DNA of 64,000 nt. Origin: Marinobacterium sedimentorum. GTDB taxonomy: Bacteria > Pseudomonadota > Gammaproteobacteria > Pseudomonadales > Balneatricaceae. Position 1 is the first letter of the stretch. Each line of letters begins with the position of its first letter. The notes under the pieces are model-generated. The model had not been told where the DNA came from, made no database searches, and was given only the letters and a program-made list of their open reading frames with translations. Below, in pieces: positions 7,772 to 16,759 of the stretch. Made by a program: the position numbers and the translations under genes. Location: assembly GCF_024267675.1 (NCBI RefSeq), contig NZ_JALDYX010000022.1, positions 1 to 64,000 of the forward strand, given 5' to 3'.

Positions 7772-8893
7772 ATGATCAACGAGTACAGCAAGACCGAGTC
7801 TACCGCACCGCGCCGGCGTGGATTTATCAAATCCGTCGCTCTGGCATCCGCCGCGCTTGTTGGTGCCACTCTGCTGGCACCGGCCCAGGCGTCAGCCGCC
7901 CAGACCTGGAAGGTGCAGTCCGTGTGGGACGCAGGCACCGTGGGCTACGACCTGTTTGAGCAGTGGGCCGGCGAGATGGAGGAAAAGACCGGCGGCGAGC
8001 TGAAGATCAAGCCGTTCCCGGCCAAGTCCGTCGCCGCAGATAACAATGCCCTGTTCGATGCCGTGCGCAACAATGTACTTCAGGGCATGAACCCCTTTAC
8101 CATTTACTGGTCCGGCAAGATCCCCGCGTCCGTGTTCCTGACCTCCTATCCGGCGGGCCCCGATCAGCCCGCTCAGTGGGACACCATGTTCTACAGCATG
8201 GGCATGCTGGAAAAAACCCGCGAGATCTACAAGAAGTTTGGCCTCTTCTATGTAGGCCCGATCCAGCACGACGCCAATATCATTCACTCCAAGAAGGCGG
8301 TCAAGTCACTCGACGACCTCAAGGGCATGAAGATCCGTTTGCCGGGTGGCATGGTGGCGGAAGTCTTTGGCAAGTTTGGCGTCTCCAGTGTGAGTCTGCC
8401 GGGCTCGGATATTTTTCCGGCGCTGGAGAAGGGCACCATAGACGCTGCGGATTATGTCGGTCCTGCGGTCAACTATGAACTGGGCTTTTCACAGGTGACC
8501 GATACCATCCTGATGGGGCCTCCGGGCGTGATGTCGATCTACCAGCCGGTGGATCTGATGGATCTCACCGTTAACCTGCGTTCCTGGAACAAGCTGCCAC
8601 CCAAGGTGCAGAAGATCGTCGAAGACGAGGTACGCAACTACTCGCAGCGCCACTACCTGACCATCCAGAAGCGCAATATCGCGGCCATGGAAAAGTTCAA
8701 GGCCGATGGCACCACTGTATCGCGTCTGTCACAGGCGGATGTACAGGCGTTTCGCCATGCTGCGATTCCCATCTGGTTCAACTGGGCCAACAAGGATGCA
8801 GATGCCCGCGCCATCTTTGACATACAGCTCGATTACATGATGAACGATACCGTCGGCTACATCACTCCCGATGACATCAAGGGCATGAAGTAA
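7772..8893 (+). CDS. TRAP transporter substrate-binding protein, TakP-like
   Basis: The start at 7772 has GGAGA upstream and gives 373 residues. The N-terminus carries a Tat-type signal: R15-R16-G-F-I-K followed by a hydrophobic stretch and a cleavage region APAQASA-AQ. The mature part is a DctP-family periplasmic receptor with KIRLPGGMVAEVF and GTIDAADYVGP near the ligand-binding arginine and hinge. Relatives with Tat signals (TakP-like) bind small 2-keto or 2-hydroxy acids. It heads an operon with the two TRAP membrane subunits and the glycolate genes, so glycolate, glyoxylate or lactate are the likely ligands. The family is firm; the ligand is inferred. Confidence 0.9.
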   Translation: MINEYSKTESTAPRRRGFIKSVALASAALVGATLLAPAQASAAQTWKVQSVWDAGTVGYDLFEQWAGEMEEKTGGELKIKPFPAKSVAADNNALFDAVRNNVLQGMNPFTIYWSGKIPASVFLTSYPAGPDQPAQWDTMFYSMGMLEKTREIYKKFGLFYVGPIQHDANIIHSKKAVKSLDDLKGMKIRLPGGMVAEVFGKFGVSSVSLPGSDIFPALEKGTIDAADYVGPAVNYELGFSQVTDTILMGPPGVMSIYQPVDLMDLTVNLRSWNKLPPKVQKIVEDEVRNYSQRHYLTIQKRNIAAMEKFKADGTTVSRLSQADVQAFRHAAIPIWFNWANKDADARAIFDIQLDYMMNDTVGYITPDDIKGMK

Positions 8894-8958
8894 CGAAGCG
8901 GGCTGAATTCGGGGGAGGGCTGCCAGCCCTCCCTGTTCATTATGCGAGGTAGTACGTC

Positions 8959-9660
8959 ATGTCTGATTTGGAAGGTTTCGGCTTTGTCTTGCCGCACTGG
9001 TTTTACTGGGGCTGGCTGGCGGTTATGCCGCTGATCATGATTGCGCTGGATAAGCGGGAAGTGAAAAAAAGGGGGGCGCTAGCATCTTCGACGACGCCGG
9101 AAAGCGAACTCAAGGCCGATGACGATCCCGTTATCAAATACCCTTTCAAAGGTAATCGCCTGACGCGGATTATCGACTGGACGAGCGAGAAATCCGGTGT
9201 TTTCGTGTCTTTCTGGACGGTAAACGCGGTCTGCTTTTACTTTTTCGAAGTCATCATGCGCTATGTGTTCAACATGCCGACGGTCTGGGTGCATGAGGCC
9301 AGCTTCCTGTTGCTGGGCATGCAGTACCTGCTGGCGGGCGGCTTCGCGCTGCTGCACGGCTCCCATGTGCGGGTGGATGTGATGTACAACTTCCTGCCCG
9401 AGCGTGGACGTGTCGGCATGGATATCTTTACGTCCATGTTCTTTTTCATCTTCGCGCTGGCGCTGGTCTGGACGTCCTGGACCTTTTTTGCCGATGCCTA
9501 CGCCATGAATGAGACCACGGTGGAAACCTGGGGTATCCAGTATTGGCCGGTCAAGGCGGTCATGCTGCTCGGTGCCGTGCTGATTCTGCTGGCCGGGATC
9601 TCGAAACTGATCAAGGACATAGCGTTGTTCGTCCTGATGGGACGGGAGGCAAACACGTGA
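8959..9660 (+). CDS. TRAP transporter small membrane subunit (DctQ-like)
   Basis: This 233-residue membrane protein has an extra N-terminal hydrophobic segment (about residues 9-30), then a cytoplasmic charged stretch and the four-helix DctQ region starting near residue 75 (FWTVNAVCFYFFEVIMRYVFNMPTVWVHE). The extended N-terminus is usual in TakQ-type small subunits. It pairs with the large subunit as the TRAP membrane complex. The stop overlaps the next gene's GTG start (GTGA), indicating coupled translation. A GAGG ribosome site precedes its ATG. Confidence 0.9.
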   Translation: MSDLEGFGFVLPHWFYWGWLAVMPLIMIALDKREVKKRGALASSTTPESELKADDDPVIKYPFKGNRLTRIIDWTSEKSGVFVSFWTVNAVCFYFFEVIMRYVFNMPTVWVHEASFLLLGMQYLLAGGFALLHGSHVRVDVMYNFLPERGRVGMDIFTSMFFFIFALALVWTSWTFFADAYAMNETTVETWGIQYWPVKAVMLLGAVLILLAGISKLIKDIALFVLMGREANT

Positions 9661-11210
9661 ATACCAAAGTGATGCAATTGAACCTGGCCGGCGCCCGCAC
9701 GGGCGGCTCAGTCATGGGTACCCTGGGTACCTGGCTGATGATTCTGGCGACCCTGTCCATGGCGCTGGTCATCGGTGTCGAGATGATCAATACGCTCTTC
9801 TACGACCCTTACGAAGATGATTACTTTCTGTTTCGTCTGGCCGGCAGTCTGGAAAATGTGGCTATTGGCCCCCTGACCTACCTGATGTTTGGCTCCCTGC
9901 TGGTCGCTCTGATGATGGGGCTCCCGCTGACCTTCGTTACCGGCGGTCTGGGGGTCATGTTTATCTATCTGGTCGGCGACGCCACCATGCTGAATATCAT
10001 ACCGGGGCGCATCTTCCCGATGATGACCAACTCGGACCTGGCTGCCATACCGCTGTTTATCTTCATGGCGTCTATGTTGGAGCGGGCCGGCCTTATCGAG
10101 GAAATGTTCAACGTCGTCTACAAGTGGATGGGTGGCCTCAGTGGAGGTCTGGCGACCGCCACCATCCTGGCATCGACCATTCTGGCCGCCATGGTGGGCG
10201 TTATCGGTGCCGCTGTGGTGACCATGGGCATTATCGCACTGCCGGCCATGCTCAAGCGTGGCTATGATCACCAGATTGCCCTGGGCTCCATTATGGCCGG
10301 TGGTACCCTGGGTATCCTGATTCCGCCGTCGATTCTAGCGATCCTCTATGCCGTGGTGGCACAGCAGTCGGTGGGCGAACTCTACCTCGGGTCCATCATT
10401 CCGGGGCTCATGCTGTCGGGCATGTATATCGCCTATGTACTGATCCGCACCAAACTTAACCCCAAGCTGGGGCCGCCGGTGCCGCTGGAAGAGCGCATCA
10501 CCTTCGGGCAGAAATTGCTGCTTCTCAAGGACCTGGTCGCACCGCTGGTGTTGGTGATGCTGGTGCTGGGGCTGTTGTTTGGCGGTATCGCCACACCGGT
10601 AGAAGCGGCCGGTATCGGTTCCTTCGGTGCCATGCTGGTGGCCATGAAACACGGTGCTTTCTCGGTGGAAGCGCTCAAGGATGCCTCTGTCACCACCGCC
10701 AAGGCGTCCGCCATGGTGCTGTGGATCATGTTTGGCGCCTCGGTATTCGTCGGCTTTTACATTCTACAGGGCGGCCAGGAATTCATTACCCAGTCGATCC
10801 TGTCCACGGGCATGTCGGCCTACGGCATTCTGTTTCTGCTGATGATACTGCTGGTGGTTCTAGGCATGTTCCTCGACTGGGTGGGCATTCTGCTGCTGGC
10901 GGTGCCGATCTTCATTCCCATCGTGCAGGCGCTGGAGTTCGACGGCCTGTTTGGGTTGCCGGGTGTGGCTGGGGAGGATGTGGTGCTCTGGTTCGGCGTG
11001 CTCTATCTGGTGAACATGCAGATGTCCTTCCTCAGCCCGCCCTTTGGCTATGCGCTGTTTTATATCCGCGGTGTATGCCCGCCGGAAATCACCATGGCGA
11101 CCATCTTCAAGTCCGCACTGGTGTTCCTTGCGCTGCAGGCATTCGGGCTGATGATCTGTGTGCTGGTTCCGGGCGTGGTGACCTGGCTGCCGAGCCTGGT
11201 GTACGGCTAA
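9657..11210 (+). CDS. TRAP transporter large permease (DctM-like)
   Basis: The start is the GTG at 9657, which overlaps the dctQ-type stop and has GGGAGG seven bases upstream; this gives 517 residues. About 12 hydrophobic helices and the DctM features are visible, including IIPGRIFPMMTNSDLAAIPLFIFMASML and GTLGILIPPSILAILYAVVA. The large subunit is the ion-coupled transport channel that accepts substrate from the periplasmic receptor. It is third in the operon, 153 bases before glcB. Confidence 0.93.
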   Translation: MNTKVMQLNLAGARTGGSVMGTLGTWLMILATLSMALVIGVEMINTLFYDPYEDDYFLFRLAGSLENVAIGPLTYLMFGSLLVALMMGLPLTFVTGGLGVMFIYLVGDATMLNIIPGRIFPMMTNSDLAAIPLFIFMASMLERAGLIEEMFNVVYKWMGGLSGGLATATILASTILAAMVGVIGAAVVTMGIIALPAMLKRGYDHQIALGSIMAGGTLGILIPPSILAILYAVVAQQSVGELYLGSIIPGLMLSGMYIAYVLIRTKLNPKLGPPVPLEERITFGQKLLLLKDLVAPLVLVMLVLGLLFGGIATPVEAAGIGSFGAMLVAMKHGAFSVEALKDASVTTAKASAMVLWIMFGASVFVGFYILQGGQEFITQSILSTGMSAYGILFLLMILLVVLGMFLDWVGILLLAVPIFIPIVQALEFDGLFGLPGVAGEDVVLWFGVLYLVNMQMSFLSPPFGYALFYIRGVCPPEITMATIFKSALVFLALQAFGLMICVLVPGVVTWLPSLVYG

Positions 11211-11363
11211 GGGCGTACGGATAGACCTTTACCTTCGGGTCGCCTTTGCGGCGGCCCGTTCAACACAGAACCCGCTCAGGGATCGAGACCCACATTCACG
11301 GGACTGGTATGGGCGGTGGCAGGGCAGCCCTGTCGCCGGCCATCACCAAAGCGAGTAGAGACC

Positions 11364-13613
11364 ATGACCAACAGAATCAAAACCGGTGGGCTGAAAGTAT
11401 CGGCCGACCTCTATGCATTGGTAGCCAACGAGGCTGCACCCGGCACGGGCATAGACCCCGGGCGCTTCTGGGCCGGGTTCGAAACCCTGCTGGACGATCT
11501 GGGCCCGCAAAACCGTCGCCTGCTGGACAAGCGCGATCAGCTGCAACAGCAGGTTGATGATTGGCACCGCAGCTATCGCAGCCAGAATGGCACCAGGCCC
11601 ATCGATATGGCCCAGTATCAGGCATTCCTGAGGGATATCGGTTACCTGGTGCCCGAAGGCGAGCCCTTCGAGATCGCTACCCGCAATGTCGATGATGAAA
11701 TCGCCCATATTGCCGGCCCCCAGCTGGTGGTACCGGTGAACAACGCCCGCTTTGCCCTTAATGCGGCAAATGCGCGCTGGGGCAGCCTGTACGATGCCCT
11801 CTATGGCACTGATGCCATCGATGAATCCGAGGGGTGCGAGAAAGGCGCCAGGTTCAATCCAAAGCGTGCAGCCCGCGTCATTGCCTGGGCGGCGAATTTT
11901 CTGGATCAGGCGGTGCCGCTGGTCAGTGGCAGTCATGTCCAGGTCACCGATTACGCCTTGGTGCAGGACGCAGGTATCACCCGTCTGGTGGTCACCCTTG
12001 GCAGTGGCGAAATCATCGCGCTGCAGGACCCGCAGCAATTTGCCGGTTTTGGTACCGCCCCGGACGGCGCCAGGACGATATTGCTACGTAACAACGGTCT
12101 GCATATCGAGCTGCAGCTGGATCCCGAGCACGCCATCGGTGCCTTGTCGGCGTCGGGCCTTAAGGATGTCGTGCTGGAGTCTGCGCTTAGCACCATCATG
12201 GATTGTGAAGATTCAGTGGCCGCAGTGGATGGGCCCGACAAGGTGCAGGTGTATCGCAGCTGGCTCGGGCTGATGAAAGCCACGCTGGAGGAAACTTTCA
12301 GCAAGGGCGGCGAGATCATCACCCGGCGCCTGAACGACGATCGTCATTACAGTACGCCCGAGGGCGAGGAGTTGCGTCTGCACGGGCGCAGCCTGCTGCT
12401 GGTGCGCAACGTCGGCCATCTGATGACCACCGATGCGGTGCTGGACAGAGACAATCAGCCGGTGCCGGAAGGTTTTCTCGATGCGCTGATCACCAGTCTG
12501 TGCGCGCTGCATGACCTGCGCGGCACAGCGCCCGGGCGCAACAGTCGCAGCTGCAGTCTCTATATCGTCAAGCCCAAGATGCATGGCCCCGAAGAAGCCG
12601 CGCTGACCAATGAGCTGTTCGGGCGTGTAGAGCAGTTGCTGGATCTGGCCCCCAATACGCTTAAAGTCGGCGTTATGGATGAGGAACGCCGTACCTCGGC
12701 CAACCTGGCGGAATGCATTCGGGCGGTACGTGAAAGGCTATTCTTCATAAATACCGGTTTTCTGGATCGCACCGGTGATGAAATTCACACAGGCATGGAA
12801 GCGGGCCCGGTGCTGCCCAAGGATGCCATCAAGGCGCAGCCCTGGATTGGCGCCTATGAAGATCGCAATGTTGATATAGGTCTTGCCTGCGGCCTGCGGG
12901 GTAGGGCACAGATCGGCAAGGGCATGTGGGCCATGCCCGATGAAATGAAGCGGATGCTGCAGGCCAAGATTGCCCATCCGCAGGCTGGCGCAAGCTGTGC
13001 CTGGGTGCCTTCGCCCACGGCGGCGACACTGCATGTGACGCACTATCACCAGGTGAAGGTGGCGCAGCGCCAGCAGGCGCTGCAGCAACGGACTCTTGCT
13101 CCGCTGCAGACCCTGCTGACGCAGCCGCTGATGGGGGACATGCGTCTGACACCGGAGCAGGTGCAGGCCGAGGTCGACAATAACGTGCAGGGTATCCTCG
13201 GCTATGTAGTGCGCTGGATTGATCAGGGTATCGGCTGCTCTAAGGTGCCGGACATTCACAATGTCGGCCTGATGGAAGACCGTGCCACCCTGCGCATATC
13301 GAGCCAGCACCTGGCCAACTGGCTGTTGCATGGCATCTGTACCGACGATCAGGTTATGGATACCCTTAAGCGCATGGCGGTGGTGGTGGATGCGCAAAAC
13401 GCAACGGACCCTGGGTACCAGAGGATGGCGCCTGATCTGGACAGCAGTGTGACGTTTCAGGCGGCCTGTGATCTGATTTTCGAGGGCTGTAAGCAGCCCA
13501 GTGGCTATACCGAACCGCTGTTGCATCAGCGCCGGCGTGAATACAAGGCGCTACCGGCGGCCCTGCAAGTGCTGCAGCGGGCTGCATCGCACACAGCACA
13601 ACAGACAAGCTGA
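11364..13613 (+). CDS. glcB: Malate synthase G
   Basis: This 749-residue product starts at the ATG at 11364. It condenses glyoxylate with acetyl-CoA to malate in the cytoplasm. The G isoform is recognised by length (about 720-750), the N-terminal clasp, MDCEDSVAAVDG (about residues 276-287) and the C-terminal MEDRATLRISSQHLANWLLHG segment that carries the catalytic aspartate. It is embedded between the TRAP genes and glcG-glcDEF, a reordered version of the E. coli glcDEFGB operon. It gives glyoxylate an anaplerotic exit in parallel with Gcl. Confidence 0.97.
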   Translation: MTNRIKTGGLKVSADLYALVANEAAPGTGIDPGRFWAGFETLLDDLGPQNRRLLDKRDQLQQQVDDWHRSYRSQNGTRPIDMAQYQAFLRDIGYLVPEGEPFEIATRNVDDEIAHIAGPQLVVPVNNARFALNAANARWGSLYDALYGTDAIDESEGCEKGARFNPKRAARVIAWAANFLDQAVPLVSGSHVQVTDYALVQDAGITRLVVTLGSGEIIALQDPQQFAGFGTAPDGARTILLRNNGLHIELQLDPEHAIGALSASGLKDVVLESALSTIMDCEDSVAAVDGPDKVQVYRSWLGLMKATLEETFSKGGEIITRRLNDDRHYSTPEGEELRLHGRSLLLVRNVGHLMTTDAVLDRDNQPVPEGFLDALITSLCALHDLRGTAPGRNSRSCSLYIVKPKMHGPEEAALTNELFGRVEQLLDLAPNTLKVGVMDEERRTSANLAECIRAVRERLFFINTGFLDRTGDEIHTGMEAGPVLPKDAIKAQPWIGAYEDRNVDIGLACGLRGRAQIGKGMWAMPDEMKRMLQAKIAHPQAGASCAWVPSPTAATLHVTHYHQVKVAQRQQALQQRTLAPLQTLLTQPLMGDMRLTPEQVQAEVDNNVQGILGYVVRWIDQGIGCSKVPDIHNVGLMEDRATLRISSQHLANWLLHGICTDDQVMDTLKRMAVVVDAQNATDPGYQRMAPDLDSSVTFQAACDLIFEGCKQPSGYTEPLLHQRRREYKALPAALQVLQRAASHTAQQTS

Positions 13614-13709
13614 TAGGGTCGTCTGTCCAAGAGTAACGAGCGCTGCCGCCAGGCGGATCCCGGGCGAAGACATTCAGGTTCTCGCCCGCACACTTTTCCA
13701 GGAGTTTTT

Positions 13710-14144
13710 ATGTTAACCATCAACCGACTCGATCAGGCCGATGCCCGCGTGCTTATTGAAGGTGCCGTGGCAAGGGCGATCGAAATAGGCGTACCCATGT
13801 GCATCGCCATCACCGATGAGTCTGGCAATCTGCTGGCGTTCGAGCGAATGGACGGGGGCAAGGTCAGCAGCATTACCCTGGCCCAGGACAAGTCCTTTAC
13901 TGCCAGCGCGGCGCGCAAGGCGACCCATGAATACAACGCCGCCTGTGTGCCGGGTAATCTGGTGTTCGGCATTCACACTGCGCTGGGCGGACGACTGTGT
14001 GTGGTGGGCGGCGGCTTGCCGGTGATGGTGGACGGCGAAGTCGTTGGCGGCATCGGCCTGAGTTCCGGTACGCCGACACAGGATATGGACTGTGCCCAGG
14101 CCGGTATTGATCACTTTTTGCAAAGCCGACACCAGAGCCGTTGA
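13710..14144 (+). CDS. glcG: GlcG/HbpS-family protein
   Basis: This 144-residue protein corresponds to the whole GlcG domain (DUF336): MCIAITDESGNLLAFERMDG near residues 30-49, the Ala-Arg-Lys segment SAARKATHEY, and a glycine-rich end (GGLPVMVDGEVVGGIGLSSGT). Members include the heme-binding HbpS and the glc-operon protein GlcG, whose exact job is not settled. It has a clear AGGAG site and lies 96 bases after glcB and 32 bases before glcD. Linkage to glycolate oxidase supports the name. Confidence 0.9.
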   Translation: MLTINRLDQADARVLIEGAVARAIEIGVPMCIAITDESGNLLAFERMDGGKVSSITLAQDKSFTASAARKATHEYNAACVPGNLVFGIHTALGGRLCVVGGGLPVMVDGEVVGGIGLSSGTPTQDMDCAQAGIDHFLQSRHQSR

Positions 14145-14176
14145 ACAAAGCGTCTGGATGCCGCGGAGCTCCCGTC

Positions 14177-15649
14177 ATGACTGAAAAATCCAAACCCGAC
14201 AAGGCCCGGCTGGTGCAGCTGTTTCGCAGTTTCATCTCGCCTGAGTACGTGATCGAGGATGCCGAAACCCAGCGTCCCTACGAGTGCGATGGCCTGTCGA
14301 TGTACTGTGAAATGCCGCTGATTGTGGTGCTGCCCGACACCGTTGAGCAGGTGCAGCGGGTGCTGCAGATTTGCCATCAGCATAGTGTTCCGGTGGTGGC
14401 GCGCGGTGCCGGCACCGGGCTTTGCGCAGGTGCCATGCCCCACGCCGAAGGGGTGGTGCTGTCCCTGGCCAAATTCAATCAGATTATCTCCATAGACCCG
14501 CTGGCGCGCACGGCCCGGGTACAGCCTGGCGTGCGCAATCTGGCCATAACGGAGGCGGCCGCCGAGCATGGGCTCTACTACGGGCCCGATCCGTCGTCCC
14601 AGATTGCCTGCACCATCGGCGGCAATGTGGCGGAAAACTCAGGCGGGGTGCATTGCCTGAAGTATGGCCTTACGGTGCACAACATCCTCAGTGTCGAGAT
14701 GCTCAGTGTTGCAGGCGAGAAGCTCAGTATCGGCAGCCAGGGGCTGGATAGCTGTGGTATGGATCTGATGGCGCTGATTACCGGCTCCGAAGGCCTGCTG
14801 GGCATCGTGACCGAAGTCACCGTCAAGCTGCTGCCGCAGCCCGAAAAGGCCCAGGTGGTGATGGCGGCGTTCGACAGCGTGCAAAAGGCGGGTGATGCGG
14901 TGGGGGGCATTATTTCCCGCGGCATTATTCCGGGAGGTCTCGAAATGATGGACACCCATGCTATCCGTGCGGCGGAAGACTTCGCCAAGGCAGGCTATCC
15001 CAGGGGCGCCGAGGCGCTGTTATTGTGCGAAGTGGATGGCACCGCCGAGGAAGTGCAGGAGCATATCGCCCAGGTCGAGAGCCTGTTTGCCGCCTTTGGC
15101 GCCACTTCGATACGCAGCTCCCAGAGTGAAGCAGAGCGGGCCCTGCTGTGGAAAGGGCGCAAGTCGGCCTTCCCGGCGGTGGGGCGTATATCGCCGGATT
15201 ATTACTGCATGGACGGCACTATCCCCCGGGGCCAGCTGGCCCATGTGTTGACCGAAATGCAGCGCATGTCCGATGAGTATCAGCTGCGCGTCGCCAATGT
15301 CTTTCATGCCGGCGACGGCAACCTGCACCCGCTGATTCTGTTCGATGCCAATGTGCCGGGCGAGTTTGAAAAAACCGAGGAGTTCGGTGGCCGCATTCTG
15401 GAACTCTGTGTCGAAGTTGGCGGCTGCATTACCGGCGAGCATGGCGTGGGTATCGAAAAGATCCGCCAGATGCCGATTCAGTTCAACGAGCAGGAGCTCT
15501 TGCAGTTCAACGCCATCAAGCATGCCTTTGATCCGGCCGGTACCCTGAACCCCGGCAAGGGTGTGCCTACGCTGCGCCATTGCCAGGAGTACCGGGCGCT
15601 GGAAACAAGACCGATGCCGGCATCCACCTCTGACACGGGAGCAGCCTGA
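14177..15649 (+). CDS. glcD: Glycolate oxidase FAD-linked subunit GlcD
   Basis: The ATG at 14177 (GGAG nine bases upstream) gives 490 residues. The FAD-binding PCMH domain is at about 50-230 (VVARGAGTGLCAGAMP; CTIGGNVAENSGG), followed by the C-terminal FAD-oxidase domain with VFHAGDGNLHPL and TGEHGVGIEK. GlcD is the catalytic flavin subunit that oxidises glycolate to glyoxylate within the GlcDEF complex. Its stop is followed after one base by glcE, so translation is probably coupled. Confidence 0.96.
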   Translation: MTEKSKPDKARLVQLFRSFISPEYVIEDAETQRPYECDGLSMYCEMPLIVVLPDTVEQVQRVLQICHQHSVPVVARGAGTGLCAGAMPHAEGVVLSLAKFNQIISIDPLARTARVQPGVRNLAITEAAAEHGLYYGPDPSSQIACTIGGNVAENSGGVHCLKYGLTVHNILSVEMLSVAGEKLSIGSQGLDSCGMDLMALITGSEGLLGIVTEVTVKLLPQPEKAQVVMAAFDSVQKAGDAVGGIISRGIIPGGLEMMDTHAIRAAEDFAKAGYPRGAEALLLCEVDGTAEEVQEHIAQVESLFAAFGATSIRSSQSEAERALLWKGRKSAFPAVGRISPDYYCMDGTIPRGQLAHVLTEMQRMSDEYQLRVANVFHAGDGNLHPLILFDANVPGEFEKTEEFGGRILELCVEVGGCITGEHGVGIEKIRQMPIQFNEQELLQFNAIKHAFDPAGTLNPGKGVPTLRHCQEYRALETRPMPASTSDTGAA

Positions 15650-15650
15650 T

Positions 15651-16745
15651 ATGGCGGACATGGCCAACCTTCTGCAGCAGCAGATTCTGTCGGCGCGGGC
15701 TGACGCACGCAAACTGAATATTATCGGCGGCAACAGCAAGGCCTTCATGGGGCGGGTTGCCAGTGGTGAGCCCCTGAGGGTGGCGGGCCACAGCGGTATC
15801 GTCAGCTATCAGCCGGTGGAGCTGGTGCTCACGGCCCGGGCCGGCACGCCCCTGACCGAGCTGGTGGCGGCACTGGATGAACAGCATCAGATGCTGTCGT
15901 TCGAGCCTCCAGGCTTTGGCGGCGGTGCCACTATCGGCGGCACCCTGGCGTGCAATCAGTCCGGCCCCGGCCGGCCCTGGTGGAGCTCGGTGCGCGACCA
16001 GGTGCTGGGTGTCCGCCTGCTGAATGGCCGTGGCGAGCACCTGCGCTTTGGCGGCCAGGTGATGAAAAACGTCGCCGGTTACGATGTCTCACGGCTGCAG
16101 GCCGGTGCCATGGGCAGCCTGGGTCTGATTACCGAGGTCAGCCTCAAGGTGCTGCCCAAGCCCGCCGTCACTCGCACCCTGGTGTTCGATGTGGCGCTGC
16201 AAGACGCTGTGGCACTGATGAATCGCCGAGCTGCCGAGCCCAAACCACTGTCGGCGGCCTGCTGGCTCGATAATCGTCTCTATCTGCGCCTCAGTGGTGC
16301 CCGGGCCGCGGTCGATGCCACGCTGTCGCAATGGCAGGGACAGCATTCGGGGAGCCCGCTTTCAGGGAGTCAGGGCCGGCTGCTGGAAGATGATGAGTCC
16401 TTCTGGGCGGCATTGCGGGATCAAACCCTGGCGTTCTTTGAGGGCGAGGCGCCGCTATGGCGCTTTTCAATCAAGTCCACGGCGGTCAATCCGGATCTGC
16501 CGGGCAACTGGCTGATCGACTGGGGCGGCGCCCAGCGCTGGTATCGTGGTGCTGCCAGCATGGCGCAGATGCAGCAACTGGCCGAGGCCGCAGGCGGGCA
16601 GGTGAGCCTGTTTCGCGGTGGTGACCGCCAGGCGGATGTGATGCACCCGCAGGCCAGGGCACTGCAGCTTCTTCAACAGCGACTCAAGCAGTCTTTCGAT
16701 CCGGATGGCGTGTTCAATCCCGGTCGTCTGTATAGCTGGATGTAA
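15651..16745 (+). CDS. glcE: Glycolate oxidase subunit GlcE
   Basis: The ATG at 15651, with GGGAG upstream, gives 364 residues. A PCMH-type FAD domain fills most of the protein (PPGFGGGATIGGTLACNQSGP, about 85-105; GGQVMKNVAGYDVSRL, about 135-150). GlcE is a second FAD-binding subunit required for glycolate oxidase activity. It is one base from glcD and 14 bases from glcF. Confidence 0.95.
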   Translation: MADMANLLQQQILSARADARKLNIIGGNSKAFMGRVASGEPLRVAGHSGIVSYQPVELVLTARAGTPLTELVAALDEQHQMLSFEPPGFGGGATIGGTLACNQSGPGRPWWSSVRDQVLGVRLLNGRGEHLRFGGQVMKNVAGYDVSRLQAGAMGSLGLITEVSLKVLPKPAVTRTLVFDVALQDAVALMNRRAAEPKPLSAACWLDNRLYLRLSGARAAVDATLSQWQGQHSGSPLSGSQGRLLEDDESFWAALRDQTLAFFEGEAPLWRFSIKSTAVNPDLPGNWLIDWGGAQRWYRGAASMAQMQQLAEAAGGQVSLFRGGDRQADVMHPQARALQLLQQRLKQSFDPDGVFNPGRLYSWM

Positions 16746-16759
16746 CAGGCAGGTTTGCA